This document shows, in pieces, positions 45,008 to 56,049 of a stretch of 64,000 nucleotides of DNA. The notes beneath the pieces are model-generated. The model saw nothing but the letters and a program-made list of their open reading frames with translations, was not told the origin of the DNA and made no database searches. The stretch's first letter is position 1. Each line of letters opens with the position of its first letter. The stretch comes from Gadus chalcogrammus (Eukaryota > Chordata > Actinopteri > Gadiformes > Gadidae). The stretch covers positions 15,870,189 through 15,934,188 of the forward strand of contig NC_079420.1 of assembly GCF_026213295.1 (NCBI RefSeq), given 5' to 3'. Position numbers and translations under genes: made by a program.

Positions 45008-46431
45008 AGGTCCCATGGCATGCTACTTTATGGATGCTTTAATATAGATATTAGTGGGCTCCAAACACAGTATTTGAAGACGTTCCTGAAATAGTGCAGA
45101 ATTACAGCCACTACGAGCCAGTAACACATTGAGCTTTCCCCAAATGCGCCGTTTCGGTGTCTGTCGCTTTAATGCAAATGAGGAGGAGAGAGGCAGGTCA
45201 AGGAGGAGGGTGGGGGTGTGACCCTGAGCAGCTTGCAGCCACGGTACCATGCGCTCTGTTTACAGTGGATGTATCGCAATGGCGAGGCGCACGCAGCCTT
45301 TAGCCGTGTTCGGTAAATATTCTAGAACAAACGGTAGTCCTGGAGCTCTACGTGTATCTAAATAATGTCAAATTATACATCATATAATATATATTATCAC
45401 GGCCAAAAGCTGTGTGAGCCTCCAGGCGATATTATGAATTTCAAACGACCGCGTCGGGTTCTCCGACGTCTCTGGTTCTTCCACGTCCACATCAATCTGA
45501 AGTAGACTGAACCACGACATGGAGGAGAAAGGGATTGTTGCTTACGGTGTTCTCCCGCCGGAGTCTCGCTGCCGAGGGACTCTCGCCTCAGCAGCGGTCA
45601 GCGCTCAGGCACCACCGCCTCCTGCAGCGCCAAGGAGGTGGTCCCTCGGCAGCGGGAAGCGGGGCTCATGTGGAAGACATTCGCGGCCAACAATCCCTTT
45701 CTCCTCCATGTCGTGGTTCATGTACTTCAGGGAGTAAAAGCCAAAGTTTCTTTCCCCCAATTCCTTCTCAACCAATGCTGAGATAATCCCCACTACGAGC
45801 TGTTGTGAGAGTCCGACGTGTTATGCGCCAATAGCAGAACAGTTATCGAAATAACAAGGAAGTGTACAACACTTGCGTTACAGTCCTAGAGCTCTATATC
45901 TAAATAATATCATATAATACATATATATGATAAGATATCTATATCATATAAAACATATTATCACAGCCAAAATCTGTGTGCGCCTCCAGACGATATTATG
46001 AATCGCAAACGACTTCGTCGGTTTCTCAGACGTCTCTGGTTCTTCCACTTCCACATCAATCTGAAGTAGACTGAACGGTGCGCTGCCTGCCGCCGGCTGC
46101 CCGCTGCCGGGCGGTGCTGCTTTCCGGCGGTGGTGCCTCGCGGCAACCGGCGGCAGGCAGCATGTCGCAGTTCATGTACTTCAGGGAGTCAAAGCCAAAG
46201 TTCCTTTCCCCCAATTCCTTCTCAACCATGGCTGAGATAACCCCAACTACAGTCTCGTTGTGGAAATACAAGACACGTCAATGAACCGATGAGTTATGCG
46301 CCATAACACCAACAGCAAACACTTGTGTTACAGCCACTAGTTTTAGCCACTGGGGGACCATAGGCAGGCTAGGGGAACTCATATTTACGTAAGAAAATCT
46401 CATAAAGTGAGATGTTCATTCCATGGGACCT
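45008..46431. mobile_element. TTAA-type DNA element (1.4 kb) carrying foldback sequence
   Basis: The ends AGGTCCCATGGCATG and CCATGGGACCT are inverted. TTAA precedes the left end and TCAA follows the right, a one-base change from TTAA. Inside, 45400-46260 carries inverted copies of the foldback family of 8058-8921. On the minus strand the words VEKELGERNFGF and LKYMN recur, but no full protein is present. The lectin copy 7 upstream block starts directly after it. Confidence 0.75.
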
Positions 46432-46622
46432 TCAAGGTAGAATTTTACTGCTTAAATTACTATTACCTACTTGTTATTGACTTGTAGCCAAATTCACTAT
46501 ATTACATATTTCATGTGAAATCTGCCATCTGTGCTGGCACTGCTGGATGTGTTCTTTCTTGCATAAAGTCGGATTATTGGCTCCATGTAATCCATTGCAT
46601 CTTGCAGATGACCTTCAACAAG

Positions 46623-46633
46623 CCAATAAAAAG
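46623..46633 (+). promoter_or_regulatory. Core promoter of lectin copy 7
   Basis: The CCAATAAAAAG box is conserved although the gene is broken. The upstream region is of the copy 1/copy 2 type. Confidence 0.6.
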
Positions 46634-46700
46634 AGAGCCTTCCTCACTACCTCTACCACATTTCCAGACACAGCTCAATAGAGAGTGAAAGAGTCCAGCA

Positions 46701-47446
46701 ATGTTCTTGCGCTCCGTTCTCCTGTGTGGCCTGCACGCCCTTGCCCTGGCAGGTCTGCTTACCGAGCCTTCAGCTGACTCCAAGGTGAAGCTTGGGCGCG
46801 GCTCCTGTCCGTCCTTCTGGTATTACTCTGGCACCGACTGCTACACATATTTTGCTAGCCTATTGACCTGGGCCGATGCTGAGCTCTACTGCCAATCTTT
46901 GGGCGCAAACCTGGTCTCTATCCATAACGCCAGCAAAATGATCTTCATTGTCAGGCTGATACAGAACTTTGACCCAACCAAAGGGAACCACTGGATAGGA
47001 CTCTGTGGTGTGCATAAAGAAGGCTCCTGGATATGGAGCGACGGGTCCCCAGTAGATGCTGCTTTTTGGACAGAGCCATACAACCATAAAGGAGCAGAGG
47101 ATTGTGTCCACATGACATATTGGAAGGAGGGCAGGCCCGGAGTGGCTAATTGGGAGGACAATTCCCGCTGAGCCGGTCCGACTTTTGGGCCGGTGTTCAA
47201 TTATTATTTTTATTTATTTATTTATTTGGGCCGCGGTGGGAAGAGCCTCACACTGCACCCAGTGCCCACTTGCCGCTGTATTTAGGTCACGCGATGAGCA
47301 AAGGTCCCCCCCCCTCCACACCTCAAGACTTCTGCGCCGGGCCTGAAACCCCAGGGCTGAAAAAGGGTCCCACTCAGGCCCTGAAGAAGGGGGTGGGATT
47401 TCGTTGGAATGATTTGCCGTGCACAATGGTTGCTTCTTCTGTTTGT
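46701..47446 (+). pseudogene. C-type lectin copy 7, split by a transposon
   Basis: The first ~143 codons follow the family: the same signal peptide, C36, C47, C64, C135 and WIG at 98-100. An extra cysteine is at 102, and EPY (125-127) stands where the others have QPD or QPN. At 47132 a 262-bp element enters, and translation stops in it at 47169-47171. The lectin resumes after it with the WND and C-terminal cysteine region (about 47402-47446), then diverges before the normal stop. The broken protein lacks the WND Ca2+ ligands and two cysteines, so it should not fold as a normal lectin unless the insertion is spliced out. Confidence 0.85.
47132..47393. mobile_element. hAT-like miniature element (262 bp) inside lectin copy 7
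   Basis: The ends CAGGCCCGGAGTGG and CCACTCAGGCCCTG are imperfect inverted repeats. They are flanked by AAGGAGGG (47124-47131) and AAGAAGGG (47394-47401), an 8-bp duplication with one change. The interior has a (TTTA)n run. Confidence 0.8.
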
Positions 47447-48380
47447 GGTTGTTTCTTCTTAGTTTCACTAACCTAACAGTACACGTTTAACAGACACAAC
47501 CGGACTCGATCATTCCTTCACTAAACTGACACCCGGTACCGCTCGCTCTCCTCGCTCGTCCGCTCGCCATTCTCGCTCGTCCGCTCGCCATTCTCGCACA
47601 CAAACACACATACACTACTCTTGTAACAATTATTAATTACAACAGTTAGCTGAACATTATAGGGTCCCGGCCTTCCACTTCCGGTTTTCTCAGTTAAACA
47701 CAGAAATCAACTCAATTTGTCCCAGTGTTTGTTATATGTGCAAAAAAATATGATTTCTTTCTCCGGAACGCAGTGGTTCGCAACGCCTTTCTTCTTCGTA
47801 GTTTCTGCTATTTGTCTCTAACTAATGCTCCAATCTTTCATCGATCGATGCAGATGTTGTGGATGCAACGGAATATATGATGCATCGCTGCATGATAGTG
47901 ATGTCGGGGTGACACCGATGTCCTCATATCGGGCATCAAGTGTGAATGAACGTCACGGTCGAACCTCCTGATATACAAATGCGGAGAAAAGACGGCGACG
48001 TGAAATGAGGCTCCCAACTTGGCACTCATCTCATAGGGTATTCATTAAACGCTGGTACACGCTCTTTCTGAAGCTTACAATGATTGTAATGTTATGTACT
48101 TATTATTATTGTATTCAAGACATTTACAATGAACTCCTGGATGTAGCTGTCAACAAAAACGGTAGCCTAAATAACTTAGGTTGCTGTCTAGTGGTTACTG
48201 TCAGTATTGCTACTTGTGGTCACCAAAAATAAATTGCCACCATTGGTACTGAATTAGAATCCCAGTTGAGCACTGACCTTTACCTTCAGACACATTGGTT
48301 CCAAAGTAACACACTAAAAGCAAAATATGAATACATTTTTCCAGTTCATGAATTAATTACACACCCATATGTTGCGCATG
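47447..48380. repeat. Gene-free stretch with lectin-unit and retroelement fragments
   Basis: About 47455-47545 matches 2936-3010 (ACAGACACAACCGGACTCG). About 47530-47600 holds short CTCGCTCGTCCGCTCGCCATT repeats. About 47640-47890 matches the tandem-unit downstream block near 25640-25860. This places copy 7 in the same ancestral unit as the other lectins. After that nothing is seen. Confidence 0.5.
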
Positions 48381-48387
48381 AGATCAC

Positions 48388-48435
48388 TCGTCATCATTCT
48401 AATGACGAGTGATCTCGTCATTAGAATGATGACGA
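48388..48435. repeat. Perfect 21-bp inverted repeat with 6-base loop
   Basis: TCGTCATCATTCTAATGACGA (48388-48408) is followed after GTGATC by its exact reverse complement (48415-48435). Confidence 0.95.
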
Positions 48436-48440
48436 ATTGA

Positions 48441-48472
48441 TTTACTTGCCATTACACTAAATGGCAAGTAAA
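48441..48472. repeat. Perfect 13-bp inverted repeat with 6-base loop
   Basis: TTTACTTGCCATT and AATGGCAAGTAAA surround ACACTA, five bases after the previous hairpin. Confidence 0.93.
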
Positions 48473-48953
48473 TTAAATAAATCCTTATCCAAGGTTAGAC
48501 CCTTTTATTGCAAAAGTAAGATAAGCAAACCTACAAAACACAATAAGATGATTAATCTTAAAGGTTGTACAATGGTTCCTGATATTGCCGACACTTGATT
48601 CAAACCAAATATGCTGTTTGCATCACAAAAAGTTCAACAGGCTGGAGCAGGCTGCATGGTCGTCAATTATTTAGTTTAACTCCCATTAAAAATCTGAAAT
48701 AGATTTTTTTTCATCAACAATTGAATAAAGAATCAAATAAAGTACATGGTATGAGTAGCCAAGCACAACTTTCTTTGCTATGCTTTGTTTCGTTTTAAAT
48801 TCAGTTTGTAAATATGTCTAGTTACACTGAGTCCACCAGAGGGTGCTGTTGGACAAGAGACCTCTGAGCCTTCAGTCAGCCACATCACCAGTTTAGGGGT
48901 GTAAACTACAGGTTCCATATGTAGTGTAGACAAAGTTTAAGAACTAAATCTGT

Positions 48954-49025
48954 GGCTCGTTGGTCTAGGGGCATGATTCTCGCTTAGGGTGCGAGAGGTC
49001 CAGGGTTCAAATCCCGGACGAGCCC
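48954..49025 (+). tRNA. tRNA-Pro (AGG) with a T-stem mismatch
   Basis: A 72-nt cloverleaf without intron. The acceptor stem is GGCTCGT with ACGAGCC and the anticodon stem CTCGC with GCGAG around loop TTAGGGT (anticodon AGG). The T loop is TTCAAAT. Unlike the other four genes the T stem reads CAGGG instead of CCGGG opposite CCCGG, leaving one A-G mismatch; this also touches the internal B-box promoter. A T-run follows at 49036. It may be a weakened or dead copy. Confidence 0.9.
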
Positions 49026-49791
49026 GGTAATTCATTTTTTTACCTCAAGAGAATAGATCTTGAATACGCTAAAGAAAGGTCCCCATATAAGCTGGAAGAC
49101 AGAATGAGAAAGAAAGACTGAAGTCACTTATTACACTATGCTCACTTGCTATTTAAATGCCCTGGAGCCTGCAAACAAAAATATTGGTAAGACATTTAGG
49201 GGGACATCTGCTAAAGATAAATGCTCTAAAGTTTGCTGTTATTCAAGGACTTTCAGATTTGTACCCTGAGCTCTACCACATAATATTCTTGGCAAAATGC
49301 TTTCAACATATTTTCTTCATGTTTTAATTAATATCTAAAATGCCTATTTAATACATGTAAGGTACAATACAATATAATACAATATAAGGTTGACGAATAC
49401 CTAAAACCTACTTTCCTTTTGCAGCAACATCACTCTTTATGGTCACCAGTTTACTCCTGATATGATAATATCAAAGTATGAGACAGTGATCAGCATAGTA
49501 ACACATTAATGGTCTTTGGCCACAATTTCAGTATTCTGCCCCTATAATTCTAAGACTTGACAATCAGAGCCAAGTAAGCAGCAAACTAAACATCATTTCA
49601 CATGTGTGATGGTAGAGAAAGCCCATCCATCTTGCCAGAATAGTTTCGGAACACTACTATACTGTAACCACCAGGGGGTGCTGTTTGACTTAAGGGCCAG
49701 CTTGCCACATCAGCAGTTCTAAAAAACAAATCACAGAGCAGAGATGAGCAAAGCCGACTGAGTTTTAAACAAGTAACAGCCCAACCTATGA
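49026..49791. repeat. Spacer of the tRNA duplication, unit 1
   Basis: No gene is seen. It matches the spacer at 51111-51843 and part of 53262-53700 (for example CCACCAGGGGGTGCTGTTTGAC just before the second tRNA). The duplicated segment is about 2.07 kb and carries two tRNAs. Confidence 0.8.
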
Positions 49792-49863
49792 GGCTCGTTG
49801 GTCTAGGGGCATGATTCTCGCTTAGGGTGCGAGAGGTCCCGGGTTCAAATCCCGGACGAGCCC
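49792..49863 (+). tRNA. tRNA-Pro (AGG)
   Basis: A complete 72-nt cloverleaf with all stems paired and anticodon AGG in loop TTAGGGT. A polymerase III terminator TTTT follows within eight bases. Confidence 0.97.
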
Positions 49864-51038
49864 TCATCTTTTGCATCAGTAGAAGGTGATGGATGGCAGT
49901 TTCAAACATTGAACTATGTAAAACCTGTACATCTTTCTTTCTTAATGTTTAGAACACTGTCCAAGGCAATATGTCATGCGTTTCTGATGGCTTATTTATG
50001 GTGTTCATGAAAAAAATAATTAAACGATGGGATGTGAAGGTTTTCCATCAATTGTTCTCTACCATCTTGGCATTTACTTGGGAGAATGATATTTGTCAGA
50101 TAGATATTGTAGAGATATTTCACTCTGCTATATCTGTAGCTGCTCATGTCGTATTTCAGCTTTATTTCCTCAATCATTGATGAGAGCTGTCACTGATATT
50201 AATAGTGCCATCATGGCTAGAGAAACAATGGCTCTCTGACATAATCCAGATAAATTCAAACTTTATTGATCGCAGACTAAAAATGTGGGTGCCACAGCAG
50301 CAAGCTCAAACTTAGAGCAAGTGAACCTCTTGTTTCTGCTGGAATTTGAACACTGGGGAATAAAATAAAACAGTTTTGGTTTTAGAGTTCTATTATTCAA
50401 GAGAAGGAGGGGATAGGTGTTTCATTGAGACTGAGTTGTTATCCCCATGGTAACAACTCACTGAAACCTGTGACAGTTGTTTTTTTTAACGACTTTACTA
50501 AGCTACCTATATGCTGCATCGCGAACGTCAGAGTTCATCTCACAGCCTCCTAACTTTCCCCCCGCCCCCCAACACCCCTCTTCCGCACTTATTGTATGTT
50601 GTACGTCCTTGCACTTAAAAATAGTGAATAGCATTGTGTAGCCTCTTATCCTACTTAACTTTGTTGTAAAAGTGGAAGGGGTTAACCTAGTCAACAGAAA
50701 ATATAGGCTACTATTAGCCTAATTTAGTTTATAAAATATCGTAAAATTAAGGCTAATTAATATAATATATTGTGGCAGCCATTGGCGTGGACAATTGAAC
50801 AATTGAATAAAAAAATCTAATAAAGTACATGGTATGAGTAGCCAAGCGCAACTTTCTTTGCTATGCTTTGTTTTGTTTTAAATTCAGTTTGTAAATATGT
50901 TTAGCTACACTAAGTCCACCAGAGGGTGCTGTTGGACAAGAGACCTCCGAGCCTTCTGTCAGCCACATCACCAGTTTAGGGGTGTAAAATACAGGTTCCA
51001 TCTGTACTGTATAGACAAAGTTTAACAGCTAAATATGT
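49864..51038. other. Spacer between tRNA pairs
   Basis: No gene is seen. About 50810-51038 repeats 48720-48953, marking the start of the second duplication unit. The segment near 50490-50530 (ACTTTACTAAGC then ATGCTGCATCGCGAAC) is the uninterrupted counterpart of the site holding the 5S-derived SINE at 54374. Confidence 0.7.
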
Positions 51039-51110
51039 GGCTCGTTGGTCTAGGGGCATGATTCTCGCTTAGGGTGCGAGAGGTCCCGGGTTCAAATCCC
51101 GGACGAGCCC
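51039..51110 (+). tRNA. tRNA-Pro (AGG)
   Basis: A complete cloverleaf with anticodon AGG, the counterpart of the 48954 gene in the second duplication unit but with an intact T stem. A terminator T-run is downstream. Confidence 0.97.
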
Positions 51111-51843
51111 TGTATTTTATTTTTTTACCTCTCAAGATAAGATATCTTGAACATGAAACAAAAGGTCCCCATATTTTAAGCTGAAAACAGAATGAGAGTC
51201 ACTTATTACACTCTGCTCACGTGCTCCTAAAAGGCTTTGGAGCCTTCAAACAAAAATCTGGGGAAGACATTTAGGGGAAAGGTTTACTGTTATTCAATGA
51301 CTTTCAGATTTGTACCTGAGCTCTACCAAATAAAGTTCTTACCAAAATGCTTTCAACATATTCTTATGAACAAAAAGCTATTTCATGCTTCATCATTTCA
51401 CTGTTTTTATTTGATAATGAATACCTAAAATACCTAGTTGATACATGTTTAATAAGTGGTTGACAAATTCCCAAAACCTACTTTTCTTTTACAGCAACAG
51501 CACTCTTTATGATCACGAGTTTACTCCTGATATGACAATATCAAAGTATGAGACAGTTATTCGCATAGTGGTCTTTGGCCAGAAAATATATCTTTGCAAG
51601 CCCAATTACAGTTCTTTTAGGCTCATTAAAGAATGTACAATTTCAGTATTCTGCCCCATAAATCTAGTAAGAATATATGGATGCATACATTCCCCATAGG
51701 TTACCTCTACTATACTGTAACCACCAGGGGGTGCTGTTTGACTTAAGGGCCAGCTTGCCACATCAGCAGTTCTAAAACTGAATCACAGAGCAGAGCTGAG
51801 CAAAGCCAAGTGAAGTTTAAAGAGGTAACAGCCTATCCTATGA
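51111..51843. repeat. Spacer of the tRNA duplication, unit 2
   Basis: This is the paralogue of 49026-49791 with small indels. No gene is seen. Confidence 0.8.
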
Positions 51844-51915
51844 GGCTCGTTGGTCTAGGGGCATGATTCTCGCTTTGGGTGCGAGAGGTCCCGGGTTCAA
51901 ATCCCGGACGAGCCC
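51844..51915 (+). tRNA. tRNA-Pro (TGG)
   Basis: Identical to the AGG genes except for one base in the anticodon loop (TTTGGGT instead of TTAGGGT), giving anticodon TGG. It reads CCA and related proline codons. A TTTT terminator follows. It is the paralogue of the 49792 gene, so the isoacceptor switch happened by one substitution within the cluster. Confidence 0.96.
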
Positions 51916-52080
51916 TCAGATTTTGCATCAGTAGAAAGTGATGGATGACAGTTTTTATAGTTCAAATATTGAAATATAGTAAACCTGTATAATTTTCTTT
52001 CCTAATGTCTATAACACTGTCCATGGCACTATATCATGCAGTTCTGATGGCTTCTTTATTGTGTGTATAAAAACAAATTG

Positions 52081-52275
52081 AAAATATAGTTGCAATCACC
52101 CATGACGGGGTCCTGTGCCGTATGACCGTATAACTGTATGAGTATGGTGGTGGCCTAATGAATACATAATGGTAAACATTATTTTAAGTCATGCCATGTC
52201 TCACAGAACAGTTGGTTGAGGTTGGACTTGAACCAGCATGGTCATGAGTTGCGCAATACGCCTACACTAAATGGA
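52081..52275 (-). repeat. tRNA-derived SINE, minus strand
   Basis: On the minus strand the head has A-box-like TAGTGTAGGCG and B-box GGTTCAAGTCC at the spacing of a tRNA promoter. A body follows, ending in GATTGCAACTATATTT. A headless relative is at 52845-53046. Confidence 0.6.
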
Positions 52276-53261
52276 CATGCAGATTGCCAAGGGCAGAATA
52301 GAGTATATTTGGACTTGGAGGTATGGTCAGCTTGGTCGGTACGGTAAAATGGCATTGGTATTCCTTAAAAATGGGTTTACCGGAAGTCAATATTTCAAAA
52401 CAATCATCAACAATGTTCCTAAAGAAAAATGTGTCAAACTCTACAGTCACACTGATGGTTGCTATTCTGAACATCTGAGATATTCAATTATTTCACTTTG
52501 AAATGTACTCTTCCTTCAATGGCCTAATTGCTATGAATTTCACACCATGAAGTCCCAGTCACCTAGTACATGTGTGCCGAGTATGCAGCCTTTACCGCTG
52601 CCGGCACATAATGGTCTGACCATATGGATGCAATTTGAAAATGGTTCATCATGACGAATGGTATAACAAGGCTCATGCATGTTGCACCTTCCTAGTGGTA
52701 ATGGCTGCCTGTTGAAAGGCTGAACTTTCAGGCCTTATTATAGCTCTACCTATGTATTGTTCTGGCCCATCTTTTGATTCCCTTGCTCATTATACGTGTT
52801 CTACAAGCCTTTTATAACTTTTGGAGCAAAAAAGTCAGGTAAAAATAATAATAATACTAACGAATACAATAGGGTTCCTACATTTTTTGTAGGACCTAAT
52901 AATAATACTATAAATTACAATAGGGTTCCTATGTTTTACGTAGGAATAACCAAATATAGTTGCAAGCAGCCATGACAGGGTCAAACTGTATGAGGATTAT
53001 GGTTGCCCTTATGAGTACCCATTGGTATACATTATACAAATATATAATTTTTAAATAAATAATGTTACTAACGAATATACAATAGGTTTCCTACTTTCTC
53101 CATAGGACAGGTAACCAGGGGATGTGAAGGTTTTCCATCCCAGGGTGCAGCTGTCCGGTGTATCCCGACCACACGTCAGGGGGGCAGAATACGAGGGGGA
53201 CGGAGCGCAGGTGGTCTTCCAGGCCTGGACTTTACCCCAGCATCCCGGCAACTGCCCTGTG
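52276..53261. repeat. Gene-free stretch with a second SINE body and tail repeats
   Basis: About 52954-53046 matches the SINE body at 52081 (AAATATAGTTGCAAGCAGCC). About 52840-52950 has two copies of a ~55-bp tail unit containing CAATAGGGTTCCTA. A third, partial copy lies near 53075-53105. No gene is seen; a 76-codon frame at 52271-52501 has no domain. Confidence 0.5.
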
Positions 53262-53700
53262 CCTGCAAACCAAGACTCAGATTTGTACCCTGGGCTCTAC
53301 CACATAAAATTCTTACCAATATGCTTTCAACATATTTTTAAGATCAAAGAGCTATTTCATGCTTCATCTTTTCATTGTGTTCTTATTTGATAAATAAATA
53401 CCTAAAATACCTAGTTAATACATGGTTAATAACAGGTCGACGAATACCCAAAACCTACTTTGCTGGTTTACTTTTACAGCAACACCAGCAAACTAAAAAT
53501 CATTTAACATCTGTGATGGTAGAGAAAGCCCATCCACCTTGCCAGAACAGAGTATCGGAACACTACTATACTGTAAGCACCAGGGGGTGCTGTTTGACTT
53601 AAGGCCCAGCTTGCCACATCAGCAGTTCTAAAAAACAAATCACAGAGCAGAGATGAGCAAAGCCGACTGAGTTTTAAACAAGTAACAGCCCAACCTATGA
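53262..53700. repeat. Partial third tRNA duplication unit
   Basis: This matches the second half of the spacers of units 1 and 2 before the tRNA at 53701. The first tRNA of this unit is missing. Confidence 0.75.
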
Positions 53701-53772
53701 GGCTCGTTGGTCTAGGGGCATGATTCTCGCTTAGGGTGCGAGAGGTCCCGGGTTCAAATCCCGGACGAGCCC
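53701..53772 (+). tRNA. tRNA-Pro (AGG)
   Basis: A complete cloverleaf, anticodon AGG, with a TTTT terminator. It is the third member of the series 49792 / 51844 / 53701. Confidence 0.97.
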
Positions 53773-54373
53773 TCAGCTTTTGTATCAGTAGAAAGAGATG
53801 GATAGCATTTTCATAGTACAAACATTGACCTATATTAAACCCATATATTTGTCTTTCTTAATGTCTAGAACACTGTCCATGGCACTATATCATGCAGTAC
53901 TGATGGCTTTTTTATTGTGTGCATAAAAATTAATTGAAACGGGATATGAAGGTATTACATCAACTATTCTGTACCATGTTACTGGTATTTACACTTGGGA
54001 GAATTATGCAACCCAGGGTATACAGATAGATATAGCAGAGATATTACACATTTCCTTGATCATTGATGAGAGAAAAAGCTGTCACGGATATTAATAGCGC
54101 AATCATGCCTAGATAAACAATGGCTCTCTGACATAATCCAGATAAGTTAGAACTTTATTGAGTGAATATTTGACCTGTGATTCGAAATTTGGATGCCCCA
54201 GCAGCAAGCTCAAACTTAAAGACCCAGTGAACTCATGTTTCAGCTGGAATTTGAAAATAAATAAATGAAGAAGCTGAGAGTTCTATTCTTCGCGGGAAGG
54301 AGGGGGTAGGGGTTTCATTGAGACTGAGTTGTTATCCCTAGGGTACCAATCCACTGAAACTTGTGACGACTTT
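53773..54373. other. Gene-free stretch after the last tRNA
   Basis: This is the paralogue of 49864-50500, with the shared TTTCATTGAGACTGAGTTG. No gene is seen. Confidence 0.6.
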
Positions 54374-54526
54374 ACTACGGTCTTACCAACATGGACACGC
54401 CTGATCTCGGAAGCTATGCATGGTCGGGCCTGGTTAGTACTTGGAAGGGAGACCGCCTGGGAATACCAGGTGATGTAAGTGGTGTCGGATGTTGGCCAAT
54501 AGGTGGCACTCTTCCCTCTGGCCATA

Positions 54527-55634
54527 GGGGCCACTCACTAGGGCCGCGGCCCCGTGCCCGAGCTAATTTGCATACTAAAGTCTAGAACGTTTGGCTAGTG
54601 TGACCACGCCATCCGTATTCCAGCACGGAACAGCCCCTTGGCCACGGCACACTTGGGAGAGGTGTGCCGTGGCCAAAGTACAGACGCTAATGAGATGACG
54701 CGCGGATACGCAACGTGAGCTGGATGACGTAGTCCTTGCGCGACACTTCTTTCTTTATAGGTCCATGGCATGCCCTTCTTCCCCACAACAATCATTTTAA
54801 ACAATGGCGGCAAGCGGTTCACGAGTGGGTTTACGTTGGTGCGATAGTGAAGTCGAGTGTTTACTTGAAATTTTGGCAGACGACAGCATTCAATCGCAGC
54901 TGGACACTAGCCTGGTTCTACCATACTCTCGTACTTCACTTCATTTCATTTGTACAGAGAGTCTGGACCTAATCAATTGACAAACGTTAACTCACTTGAA
55001 GGCGGGTGTCTGTTGAAGTTTAAAATGAGTGGATCTGCCCAGTGCCACTCTGGATCTGCCATAACCAATCGCAAACGTTTGGTTGTGACGTATGTCATGC
55101 GCCGGGAATCACGCGCAGGTTGTACACAAACCAAACACCTTGCGCGTCTGCACGAAAATGTCCGGCTTTAACTTCTCAATATTTGGCAGCGTTGCCACAA
55201 CAGACCGAATAGCTTCGCTCGCATCGTTCTCCATTGTCTTCTTACTACCGACCTACAACAACAACTCAAACTGGCGCACGACTTTATCGTCATTGTTCTC
55301 AGACACGCCCTCTGTTCGCTGATTGGGCGCACGCTGTGGTAGCTCAGAAAACCAAATTACATACAGCAGGTCCAGAACTAGTACTGAAGGGAAATTCAAA
55401 TTGAGCGGAAGTACTTAGGCGGGCGGAGCCAGGCTAGCTGGACACCACGCTTGGTGATAAAATATTTATCGTATTACGACGTGATGACGCATGTATGAAG
55501 GAGCAATCGTGCCCAGGCCACGGCCTTTGGGAGCAGTGTGACCACGGGCCAGCGGGGGGAGCGGGGAGGGGGGGAATCGTGCTGAATCTTCCAGTAGCAC
55601 GGAACAGGCAAACTAGCCTAGTGTGAGTGCGCCC
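54527..55634. mobile_element. DNA transposon inserted in the SINE
   Basis: The ends GGGGCCACTCACTAGGG and CTAGTGTGAGTGCGCCC are imperfect inverted repeats, each bordered by TA. It carries another element (54908-55436). No transposase is seen. Confidence 0.7.
54908..55436. mobile_element. Nested element (529 bp) with 9-bp target duplication
   Basis: Ends TAGCCTGG and CCAGGCTA, flanked by a perfect 9-bp duplication GCTGGACAC (54899-54907 and 55437-55445). A 9-bp duplication suggests a MULE-like or Merlin-like transposase. It is the innermost of three nested insertions. Confidence 0.85.
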
Positions 55635-56049
55635 TAAACATCAATCCCGATGCCCAAGTGCAGTGACGGGGACACTGTGCTGTGGAAGGCGCCGTCCTTC
55701 AGAGGAGACGTAAAACAGAGTTCCTGACTCACTGAGGTCATAAAATATCCCAGGGCACTTAACGCAAAGAGTAGGGGTTTCCCCGGCTTCCTGGCCCAAC
55801 CAGGCTCATTCAATCTGGCCCCCTAATCATCCCCCTGTATAATTGGCTGACTCATTGATTCCCTCACTCTCCACCTCAAGCTGGTGTGTGGCGAGCGTTC
55901 TGGCGCAGATTGGCTGCCGTGCATCACCCAAGTGGGTGCTACACACTGGTGGTGGTTAGTGAGGTCCCCCCTTCACTGTAAAGCATCTTTGAGCACTATA
56001 TAAATTCAATCCATTATTATTACTAAGCTAGCAATATGCTGCACCGCGA

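Larger units (their letters stand above)
54374..56027 (+). mobile_element. 5S rRNA-derived SINE (SINE3/Deu type), split by insertions
   Basis: The head (about 54374-54490) is a 5S rRNA-like promoter region (ACACGCCTGATCTCGG, GGTCGGGCCTGGTTAGTAC, GGAGACCGCCTGGGAATACC) with a ~10-base deletion relative to 5S rRNA. The body and tail (about 55637-56027) have the Deu-like stretch GTGTGGCGAGCGTTCTGGCG and end TATATAAATTCAATCCATTA followed by an ATT tail. The matching site in the first tRNA unit (near 50495) is uninterrupted. It is not a functional 5S gene. Confidence 0.88.

Noticed and set aside
54374..54490. Functional 5S rRNA gene
   Set aside because: About 10 bases of the conserved region are missing and SINE body and tail sequences follow, so it is a 5S-derived SINE head.
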